Origin: Protula sp. h YS-2021
Lineage: Eukaryota > Annelida > Polychaeta > Sabellida > Serpulidae
DNA: 64,000 bases
Assembly (NCBI GenBank): GCA_949752745.1
Contig: OX457025.1
Span: forward strand, 52,547,869-52,611,868
Reading direction: 5' to 3'
Positions 47,738 through 58,900 of the stretch are shown in pieces; position 1 is the stretch's first letter; every line of letters begins with the position of its first letter. The notes under the pieces are model-generated. The model had not been told where the DNA came from and did no database searches. It saw only the letters and a program-made list of their open reading frames with translations. A program made the translations under genes and the position numbers.

Positions 47738-48137
47738 TGGTAAACGGTCATCTGCCCCCGGTCAACTGTCCCCCCTTTTTTGTAACCCGATCGACTGCCC
47801 CCTGCAATTTGACTGGGTCGTCATCTGCCCTCCTCCTTTTTTTAGTAGAAAAAGATCTTTAAAAAAATAGACAGTTGTGATGTCCCCGTCTACTTCGTCA
47901 CTAAAACAATTGATCTTCGGAGAGACTGATTCGTAAACTAATTGCAATTCTAATTGCAGTTAGATTCCTATTGGTGAATTGCAATTCACGAGGTGCAATA
48001 CATTCAATAAAATGAATATATTTTTTTTATTGCGTCTTTGTAAGCCAAGAACCCAAAAAAAATAGTGTATGGAGGGGCAAATGACCACCTCTCCACTTTG
48101 AAGGGGGGGGGGGGCAGTCGACCGGGTTGCAAAAAAG
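47738..48137 (-). mobile_element. MITE with GC-rich terminal inverted repeats, copy 2
   Basis: Reverse-complement copy of 16,250-16,676. It runs from ggtaaacggtcatctgcccc through gtaacccgatcgactgcccc to ggcagtcgaccgggttgcaa. It has the same gatgtccccgtctacttcgt and tttgtaagccaagaaccc interior. It ends about 80 bp before the small open frame at 48,219. Confidence 0.9.
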
Positions 48138-48218
48138 GTACAACAAATAGTCCAACACATTGTAAAACTTATTCTTGCAAAATTCTTTTCAGCAGCACTT
48201 CCTTTGCACATATAACAA

Positions 48219-48568
48219 TGGATGCCGGTAATTACCGGGACAAAATTTTGAAATTAAGTTCGTTGTCCATGTGGTGTGGGTCAGAGAAGGAAGGGGCGTT
48301 GTTACAAAAAAAGCTGGCCTCTGAAGAGATCTATCTATATACAAATACTGAACGGGTGGATATTTTAAAAAGTAGTTCCAGTCTTTATGAGTACTATTTT
48401 CATGGAATACCCACTGGGTCTGCAGAGATTGGCCGGTGGACAACGCGGGGGGTCCACTTTGTATCATATGTGTCCCCATACGTGTCCAAAAAAGAAATAG
48501 AAAAAAAAGGAAAATTTTTTTTACTGACATTGTGCCCAGCCGTAAAAGAGAAGGTATTACAAAGATGA
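48219..48568 (+). CDS. Hypothetical small protein or first exon
   Basis: An ATG at 48,219 opens a 116-residue frame, MDAGNYRDKILKLSSLSMWC..., ending KEKVLQR. A pyrimidine-rich cttttcag acceptor lies 27 nt upstream. Composition looks protein-like (mixed charges, Trp and Tyr, no low complexity), but I recognise no domain and see no convincing neighbouring exon. The frame is open further upstream into the MITE, which is unlikely to be coding. Confidence 0.35.
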
Positions 48569-48801
48569 AAGTAGAAATCAACCATTTTTAAAAATCAAAT
48601 ATAACCAGCAACACTATCATAAGTAATCGGGCTAGATCTGTGGGATGCACAACATTGTGTTTCTCTTAAAGCCATCCGTTGATTTGGTCAGTTTTTTTCC
48701 CCGCCAATACAAGACTCTACTGAAGATCCACTTGAAGTGGAGAAAGGAAGGAAGGAAGAACGATGGAAAGAAAGAAAGAAAGAAAGGAAAAGTTTTGATC
48801 T

Positions 48802-48870
48802 ACTGATGTTTTCATATAATTTTGCTCAAGCCCATATTTGGCTTGAGAAAAATTATATGAAAACATTAGT
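48802..48870. other. Long inverted repeat, 31-bp arms
   Basis: Left arm 48,802-48,832 and right arm 48,840-48,870 pair with two mismatches around a 7-nt loop (catattt). Core tcatataatttt.ctcaagcc. It adjoins the tRNA-like SINE at 48,890 and may be its tail or a fold-back element. Confidence 0.92.
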
Positions 48871-48889
48871 GCATAAAAACCCTTCTCGG

Positions 48890-48958
48890 TTATAGAGTGG
48901 GTTTTGAACTCACGACCTCGTGATTATGGGTCCTCCGCTCTTCCGACCTAATCACGAC
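48890..48958 (-). mobile_element. tRNA-Met-like SINE head
   Basis: Minus strand: ggtcggaagagcggaggacc, then a cataatc anticodon-like loop, then gaggtcgtgagttcaaaacc (B box). The loop and arm resemble elongator tRNA-Met. The acceptor stem does not close, so a SINE head is more likely than a functional tRNA. Confidence 0.65.
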
Positions 48959-49070
48959 GATTTTTTGTGTTTTCCTAAATTTGGCCAATATTTCGACCAA
49001 TTTTGGCCAAATCGCATAAAAAAAACAAACATAAAAATTCGAACTATAACAAATAAATAACTGTGTAGAG

Positions 49071-49729
<659 letters not shown>

Positions 49730-52560
49730 AAAAATTATTAGACAATCTTCGAAACCTGTGAAATGAAACGACAATTAAAAGTTTGTTTAAAGCATTTGAC
49801 AGTTTATTGTTTTTAAATGACAGATACACATGAAAATAAATTAACTGAAGATTATTTGACGTTAAATCTCAGATAATCTCAAATCGCAAAGTAGAAACCT
49901 GAAAACTCTTTCACAAAATAGAAATGCAATTTACAAACATCTTTTTTTCTTTATAAACACTGAACACAAGTGGTGAAAAGTGAACAGTAATAGAACTTCC
50001 TGTTCAATAATTTTTTGTTTAACAATAGAACCTCTTGATCAACAGTTATAGAACTTCTGTATTACGTAACTGTTAGAACTCGATAACAACTTAAACAGGT
50101 TGCGCATCAGGTCAAGTAGAAACCTAAACCTTGCCATATTATATTTATTTCTTTCTATCAAATACAGTCTTTTAACACAAGGAACGTGCTAAACCCACAT
50201 TACAACCAAATTCCAAAGAATCTAAATGCTTCTTAAACTTTTGAGCGAAATTACCATAAATGAAAATAATATCACTAATAATAAATCTTGACGAAATTAA
50301 ATTTGGCAAAACTTATAATGCAATCACAACTTGAGCACCAAGTTAAGCAGAAACCGAAATATTGTTGCAAGTTCCTACTTCAGCATTTAAAAAGACTTCG
50401 AAAACAACCTACACGTCCGCACCAGGCCAATTATAAACTCGTGCCCATGCGTGTTACCTTATCACTTTTCAAGTGCAAGGCAAACAGACCAATAATGAAA
50501 GCGGAATATAAAGTTATGAAACAATAACAATTTATGAGTCAAGTCAAATAGAAACCTATGCAAACACGAGTCGGAAAGCAACAAAAAATTCATAAACCAA
50601 ATGCTCGCATAAGGGGTCAAGTAGAAACTTGGCATCATTTTTTTTACCATGAAATGCAGTCTCTTCAAAAAAGACACGTGCTAAACCGATATTACAACCA
50701 AACAGTTCTAGCAAATCTCCAAGGTTTAAATACAGAGTCATTTCGTATATACTATACGCATATTACAACAGTCTCCACAACTGTGGTGCTGGATGACCAT
50801 CACAGAAAGCCAAAATAAATGAACACGTTACAAAACAATCACTATTTACGAGCCCAGTCTTGTAGGAACCTGAGCATGGTTGCAAATTTCTATATCTACA
50901 CTGTAATTATAAAAAGATCCAACAATATTTAGTTATAAATACCAGTGGCAATACAAGAAAAAACATTCAAGTGAGAACTTAACAACAACCGAAACAGCCC
51001 CGGCAGGTCAAGTAAAAACTCTCATACGTGCCAGATTTTCGCTATATTCTTTTCATGTCACACCAGAGAAAAGAGTGCGCGAAGTATATAACAATTTGTG
51101 ATTCAAGTCAAGAAGAAACCTTTGCCAATACGAGTGGGAAAGCAAGCAAAATATTTCAGAAACTCGATAACAATCTAAATCTTCGCATCAGGCTAAATAG
51201 AAACTTGAACCTATGCATAGTTTTTTCTGTCTGTCATAATTTAAACAAGATTCAAATACAGTTAATTATATTATTTGCAAATATCGCATTGCAAAAGGAC
51301 TTTACAACGTTTATAAAAAAATATTAATGACGCTGGCTGTTAACAAGCTTTTATTTTTTATTATTACTCTAAATTTCCACTTCACAGAGGACAGTTTGCT
51401 CCATTTTCGAAGTTTGAAGACACAATACACAATTTAGGCTTGAAGAAAGTTCGCATAAGGGGTCAAGTAGAACTTGGCATCTTATTTTTTTACCATGAAA
51501 TGCAGTCTCTTCAAAAAAGACACGTGCTAAACCGATATTACAACACAACAGTTCTAACAAATCTCCAAGATTAACGGTCGAGCGTACTGAACATTAATGA
51601 AAGCAGAAAAAATCACTACTTAAACTTTTATTTCTATTACTTTTAAATACACAGTCATTTCGTATATATATACACTATACGCATATAACAAAAGTCCGTG
51701 CTTCTTTAACTGTGGTTCTGGATGACCATCACAGAAAGCCAAAATAAATGAACACATTACAAAACAATCACTATTTACGAGCCCAGTCTTGTAGGAACCT
51801 GAGCATAGTTGCAAATTCCTGTATATACACTGTAATTTTAAAAAAGATCCAAAAATATCTCGATATAAATACCAGTGGCAATACGAGAAAAAACATTCAA
51901 ATGAGAACTTGACAACAACCGAAGCAGCCCCATCAGTTCAAGTAAAAACCCTCATATGTGCCAGATTTTCGCTATATTCTTTTCATGTCACACCAGAAAA
52001 AAGAGAGCGCGAAGTATATAACAATTTATGATTCAAGTCAAGAAGAAACCTTTGCCAATACGAGTGGGAAAGCAAGCAAAATATTTCAGAAACTCGCTAA
52101 TAATCTAAATCTTCGCATCAGGTCAAATAGAAACTTGAACCTATGCATAGTTTTTTTTCTGTCTGTCATAACTTGAGCAAGATCCAAATACAGTTAGTTA
52201 TATTATTTGTTTAAAGACAAACCCTTAGCGGGTTACACTGTGTCCATACATCCGAATCAGTGACTAAAAAAGATCCCATAATATTTGATACAAATACCAG
52301 TAGCAACGCAAGCAAAGGCATTCAAGCGACAACTCGATGACAACCAAAACTGCCCCGTCCGGTCAATTAGAAACCCTCACATATGCCATTTTTTTTATTA
52401 GATTCTTTCCATTTTCATGCGATAAAAAGAATACGACAAGTCCATACCATTGGCAGCAGTTTTAACATATCTATTTTTTTTTCAACTGCGGTGCGACGTA
52501 AACACTTAGAAAACAAACAAAAACTGACTATGTGATAGGTTATTTCCTATTCCACGGGGA
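49730..52560 (+). repeat. Diverged repeat field with tcaagtagaaacct boxes and a 930-bp duplication
   Basis: The box tcaagtagaaacct and variants recur every 100-250 bp (for example 50,112, 50,545, 50,622, 51,106). Superimposed is a recent direct duplication: 50,790-51,240 repeats at 51,720-52,180 at an offset of 929-930 bp (ggatgaccatcacagaaagc; ccagattttcgctatattct). A further copy of gcataaggggtcaagtagaa lies at 50,606 and 51,453. Confidence 0.85.
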
Positions 52561-55306
52561 CAGATATCGCACCCAAAACAGTCAAGCAAGACCTAAAGCA
52601 ATTATCAAAACAAAGCTAAAACATGCTAAGACACAGCGGGAAAACTGCAGTTACATTAAGCTAGGAACTGATCTTTTTCTTTCATCCATTAAATATATAA
52701 ACAATGATTACAGTAATGCGACTAGGGTTGACAAATCTTGATCATTTGTTAACTCTAGAAATGAGATTTTGTATTTTTACAGATAAATACTACATTTACA
52801 TGTATGGTGATATTTCACATATATACCAGCCAAACCAGTCAATCAAGACCTAAAGGAACCACCAAAACAAAGCCAAAGGAATCACACACAGCGTGAATGT
52901 GGTACTTACTTACATTAAACTAGGAACTGGTGTTGTGTGAAAGCTATCGTTAATTCTCTAAAAATCGTCGTTTTTTCTTTCACTTTTAAAGATATAAATA
53001 ACAATGGCAGTTGTGCGACTAGGGTTGACAAATCTTGATCATTTGTTAACTCTAGAAATGAGATTTTGTATTTTTACGGATAAATACTTAACCATTCGCC
53101 GTGTTTTAGGTAAAACACGAAAAAACTAAACTGCGCGTGTGCAGACCCCACCTATTTTTCCCTCATGACCCGCTAAGGAACCCTACTATATAACGCGTTC
53201 AGCAAACGGAAGGAAAAGTACGGATGAACACAATGTCCTTTAAAAAACCCCAAAAGCAAGTCACTTCAGTCAAACATTTGCGAAAGAAACACACTATCAG
53301 ACAAGGAAGCAAGCAGGAACATGTAAATGAGAACTCAGAAACAACCAAAACATTCTCCCACGGTGAAGTTGAAACCAACTGATATTTATCTTTTGTCTGT
53401 CAAAGCGTCTCCTTTGCGTGAAAAAGAAACAAGCATTTAAATGTATGGTGATATTTCACATATATACCAGCCAAACCAGTCAATCAAGACCTAAAGGAAC
53501 CACCAAAACAAAGCCAAAGGAATCACACACAGCGTGAATGTGGTACTTACTTACATTAAACTAGGAACTGGTGTTATGTGAAAGCTATCGTTAATTCTCT
53601 AAAAATCGTCGTTATTTTCTTTCACTTTTAAAGATATAAATAACAATGGCAGTTGTGCGACTAGGGTTGACAAATCTTGATCATTTGTTAACTCTAGAAA
53701 TGAGATTTTGTATTTTTACGGATAAATACTTAACCATTCGCCGTGTTTTAGGTAAAACACGAAAAAACTAAACTGCGCGTGTGCAGACCCCACCTATTTT
53801 TCCCTCATGACCCGCTAAGGAACCCTACTATATAACGCGTTCAGCAAACGGAAGGAAAAGTACGGATGAACACAATGTCCTTTAAAAAAACCCAAAAGCA
53901 AGTCACTTCAGTCAAACATTTGCGAAAGAAACACACTATCAGACAAGGAAGCAAGCAAGAACATGTAAATGGGAACTCAGAAACAACCAAAACATTCTCC
54001 CAAGGTGAAGTTGAAACCAACTGATATTTATCTTTTGTCTGTCAAAGCGTCTCCTTTGCGTGAAAAAGAAACAAGCATTTAAATGTATGGTGATATTTCA
54101 CATATATACCAGCCAAACCAGTCAATCAAGACCTAAAGGAACCACCAAAACAAAGCCAAAGGAATCACACACAGCGTGAATGTGGTACTTACTTACATTA
54201 AACTAGGAACTGGTGTTATGTGAAAGCTATCGTTAATTCTCTAAAAATCGTCGTTATTTTCTTTCACTTTTAAAGATATAAATAACAATGGCAGTTGTGC
54301 GACTAGGGTTGACAAATCTTGATCATTTGTTAACTCTAGAAATGAGATTTTGTATTTTTACGGATAAATACTTAACCATTCGCCGTGTTTTAGGTAAAAC
54401 ACGAAAAAACTAAACTGCGCGTGTGCAGACCCCACCTATTTTTCCCTCATGACCCGCTAAGGAACCCTACTATATAACGCGTTCAGCAAACGGAAGGAAA
54501 AGTACGGATGAACACAATGTCCTTTAAAAAAACCCAAAAGCAAGTCACTTCAGTCAAACATTTGCGAAAGAAACACACTATCAGACAAGGAAGCAAGCAA
54601 GAACATGTAAATGGGAACTCAGAAACAACCAAAACATTCTCCCAAGGTGAAGTTGAAACCAACTGATATTTATCTTTTGTCTGTCAAAGCGTCTCCTTTG
54701 CGTGAAAAAGAAATAAGCATTTAAATGTATGGTGATATTTCACATATATATCAGCCAAACCAGTCAATCAAGACCTAAAGGAACCACCAAAACAAAGCCA
54801 AAGGAATCACACACAGCGTGAATGTGGTACTTACTTACATTAAACTAGGAACTGGTGTTATGTGAAAGCTATCGTTAATTCTCTAAAAATCGTCGTTTTT
54901 TCTTTCACTTTTAAAGATATAAATAATAATGGCAGTTGTGCGACTAGGGTTGACAAATCTTGATCATTTGTTAACTCTAGAAATGAGATTTTGTATTTTT
55001 ACGGATAAATACTTAACCATTCGCCGTGTTTTAGGTAAAACACGAAAAAACTAAACTGCGCGTGTGCAGACCCCACCTATTTTTCCCTCATGACCCGCTA
55101 AGGAACCCTACTATATAAAGCGTTCAGCAAACGGAACGGAAAGCACGGATGAACACAATGTCCTTCAAAAAAACCCAAAAGCAAGTCACTTTAGTGACAA
55201 GTCAAACATTTGTGAAACACTATCACTGACATGAAAACAAGCAAGAACAGTTAAATGGGAACTCTAAAACAACCAAAACATTTTCCTGAGGTGAAGTTGA
55301 AACCCC
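52560..55306 (+). repeat. 642-bp macrosatellite, four copies plus a truncated one
   Basis: Copies start at atgtatggtgatatttcaca: 52,800, 53,441, 54,083 and 54,725 (periods 641, 642, 642). Neighbours are nearly identical by eye, so the expansion is recent. A diverged partial copy precedes them (52,560-52,799) and the last copy fades near 55,306. Each unit holds ctaggaactggtgtt, a cgtgtttt-aggt-aaaacacg hairpin, a tatataacgcg TATA-like box and aaacggaaggaaaagtacgg. The array lies about 380 bp past the locus 2 stop. Confidence 0.95.
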
Positions 55307-55321
55307 CCGATATTTGCCAGT

Positions 55322-55327
55322 TTTATT
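55322..55327 (-). terminator. Candidate polyadenylation signal of locus 2
   Basis: AATAAA on the minus strand, about 360 nt after the TAA at 55,687 and just before the macrosatellite. It is the first canonical hexamer I see there. Confidence 0.4.
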
Positions 55328-55686
55328 TTATCTTACAGAAAATTTTCTTTTGATCTCCCCGTGAACCAGTATTTTAACAATGCCAGGATTTTTGAGCATA
55401 CAGCAAAAGGAATGGCTTACAATAATAATATTAATAATTTAGTATTCTGAAAATGAAGGTCAATCAATGGTGGAAGAGCAGCCAGAGCAAAGCAATGAAG
55501 CCGAATAAGTGTATTTCAACACCGCCATTCCAGCCAAAACTGCTAAGAAAGATCTATTCAAGCGATTCAAGTAGAAACCTACGCTTTTTGAGGAAGTTGT
55601 TATTTCTGCTCCAATCATCAGAAGCAAAGGAGAAAGGACCAGACATAAAATACATTACATGTCTTGAACCAGGCACTGCCTCAATA

Positions 55687-55919
55687 TCACTGGTACAATT
55701 TTTTGAACGGGTCCATTTTCTTTGTCTTCTGCCTTTTAAACATATTCGCCAAATAGGATTTCACGCTGACGATATCGCGATGTTTCAATACATGGTGTTC
55801 CTTGTCGAGGGCTTTCTGTATGTCTTTGAATCCTGGAAGAACTTGTTTCTGTATAAATTTCTTCAACTGCCGATGCACCGCTGCTTTCTCTTCAAGCTGC
55901 CACGGTCTACGCTTAGCTG
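55687..55919 (-). CDS. Locus 2 exon 9: second Myb/SANT-like module
   Basis: The acceptor is a NAGNAG tandem (ttgcagcag), so one Ala may be optional. Encodes KRRPWQLEEKAAVHRQLKKF, QKQVLPGFKDIQKALDKE and SVKSYLANMFKRQK, ending DPFKKLYQ and TAA. The W-x-x-E-E start and LPG turn mirror exon 7, so the protein carries two related modules. Confidence 0.8.
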
Positions 55920-58900
55920 CTGCAAGAAAAGGAAACACGTACAATTTAGTTTAACAACACACATATCTACTCATTGAGATGAAAGATTAGTACAAAATAA
56001 GATACACGGTCACTTCATTCAGGTTCTCAGTTGACGCAACAAAATCATTTTCGTTGTCAAATACAGTTTCAAATATAGCCAAACGCCATGAAATTATTTA
56101 AACATAAATATCAGATCTGTTGCAAAGTATTCATACGTGTTCTTATACCGGATTTCACGCCTTTTCTTTTCTTTCTGATCAGAGGATGGCCATCGTCTTC
56201 TGCTGAACTGTCACTGCTTTGAACTCCTGCCTTCTTTTGCTTGTCTTCGTGTTTTTCTATGCACGGAGCTACAACACAACACTAACGTGTAGAGTTAGGC
56301 CTTCAAAGTATCGCAGGTAGCATTTGAACTCGCTTGTACATTTTTAAAAACATTAACTGGAAGGTCTTACTTTACTTATAGCATACACTGCAATAACATA
56401 CACTGCAATAAACTTGGGCTTTTATTTCTTTCAAGTTACCAGGAGCTTCTCGTGTCTTCTTTTTGCCCATCTTCCTCATCTGATTTTTCAACCATTGCAA
56501 AATATTCTCTGGCTGGCGAGGTTGCAGTAAAGGATTCTGAGCCATTTCTTGTGTAATCCGAAGCATGCCTGGAAGCTCACGCTTTTCTAGTTCACTTTTA
56601 AAGGCTTCACGCATCACCTCACATTCAATTTCGGTGAACTGCACACCACTCTGTCTCTTTCGGGTCTGACCACGTCCTCCTGTTCTTCCAAGAGTTGTAC
56701 ATCATCTGAGCACAAACAAAATGACACTTGCACACATTATAGGTAAATTAAAATCTCAAAATACAAGATCAAGCTTCCCGCATAACATGTCTCGCAATTA
56801 AAACCTTTATACTACAGTTAAATGTGAAATGAGATCTCCAAACACTTTTATTTTCAGAACACCAAGTGTAAGTATTCACAAAGAGCACAAAATAAACGTG
56901 GAGAAAGAACATGGTTTACCTTCAGAATCCGCTTCCGCGTCAACGTCGATGATCTCCTCAAAGATTGGATCTTCAGGCATCTCCGTGTAGGACTGGTCCG
57001 AGTAGTAAGTCCTTGACTTACCGCTGTTAATAGCCATTAGTACCTGTGCAACTTTGCATTTTTCTACAATGCCAACTGGCAGGCGGTAGTAATCTCGATG
57101 GACACGCAAATCATGACCCATAAACTGTGCAAGCATGTCTTGATCCAGGCTGTCGATGTTGAGAACTTGAGACATTGTGGCCAGATGCTTACGCAATTTC
57201 GTGGAGCTAAAAGCGGCGAGTCTGGACACTTGGGCTTCTTTGGCAACATCTTTTATAGCAAGGTGACCAGGATACGGAGTGGCGTGGTTGCCGATACGCG
57301 CAAAAACAAAGGGGCTCGACTCTGCAACGTATCGTTCTCGCAAACTGAGCATTCTGTTGATGTTTTCCACCATATTGTTTGTTAATAAGATTGATATCTT
57401 GCGGGCACGCTTGCCCAGGAATTCAACGCGTTTAAGACCCGCCGCCAAAGTCCTTTCAAAATCCTGCATTCCAGCTAAAAAGTCCGGATGTGGCGCTGTG
57501 TCACTTGCAACCCCATTTTTGAACATTTGCAGGTCAATTCTCTCCACCTCTCCACTCCTTTTTCTATTGAACATTATTACTTTAGCCAAATTATATTTCA
57601 CCATTTCTTTGTAAGCGATATCGTCTGCTCTGTCCTTTATTCGTTGCAGTGCCGCGTCACAGGTTTCGTGAAACTTTACTATATCCTTGAACAGAGGAAG
57701 GATGCGCTCCTTGTTGAACTGTCTTACATTCAATGCATACTTTGCACGTTTCGAAAGCAATATATAGTTGCTGTCCATCAAAGAAATGAATGCAATGACC
57801 TTCTGGGTTGCGTCAAAATCCAGTTTTTTTAAGCAGGCGGAGGAATGGCACTTGGCAGCTAGTCGCAAATAGCCACCCATCTTCATGATCACAGAAGGGG
57901 TTCTGAACTCGTTTGTTTCGCTGGATTCTTGTGATTCGCGAATAGCAGTCATCAGGCACTCAAAATTTAGGGGGTTGATGATATCTTGCATTTGTTGTAT
58001 TCGGCCGGGAAATCTCTTTCTGCAATTGATCAATAACTTTGCCAATTCGCGGGCAGGCTGTGAAACCATACGTTCCCAGACGGTGAAATGGCCGTATTTC
58101 AGGACATTGAATTCTACCACTTGCATAATAAGTGGGTCATTTTTTATGACATCTAATACAAAGTCCTGCTTCATACCAGCGATAAGCCTTGCAACTTGTT
58201 TGTTGCCCGTCGCTACATCGGTAATTCTGGCACGCGCTTCTGCTACAACTCTCCTTTGCTTCTCAGGGTTTACTTCACCTGTTTTCTTTGTATCGTTATG
58301 GTCACACACGTTTTGATGGCGCCATAAATATTCCTTTGTGTACATCGCTCCGCAAAATTTACAAGGCAAATACTCCTTTGCAGATTCGGTTTTCACTCTC
58401 TCCCTGTGTGTTTTATATTTGACTATGAAATCCTTAATACCCTTTTTAGCACATTTTTGATTGTACCAAAAGTCACCTTTATTGCGCAAGCTTGACCATA
58501 TCCTTTTCCTCGATTCCCTCCCAGCAATCGTGTTAATTTTAATTTCCATCGCGGATTTCACTTCTTTCTCTTCGCTGTGTTTCTGCTGAAAGTGTCTTGC
58601 AAGTTTTGGATAAAATTTGTGGCAAAAAACACAACAATGCACTTTAAGCTTACTCTTGGTTGAAATTGTAGGGACGTCACTTTCTTCGGATTCATCAGGT
58701 ACTGTTGAATGCGTTGGAGTGGGAGCTACTGAGCTCCATTCGCTAAGGCTGTCGGGGCTCATAACCCTACGTCTCTTCTTGTGGATCACAACTGGTTCAT
58801 CAGGTACCGTTGAATGCGTTGGAGTGGGAACTGCCGAGCTCCTTTCGCTAAGGCTGTCGGGGCTAATAACCCTACGTCTCTTCTTGTGGATCACAACTGG

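Noticed and set aside
55453..55977. A 174-codon plus-strand frame
   Set aside because: Antisense of the locus 2 last exon, which is supported by homology to locus 1 exon 9,106-9,332.
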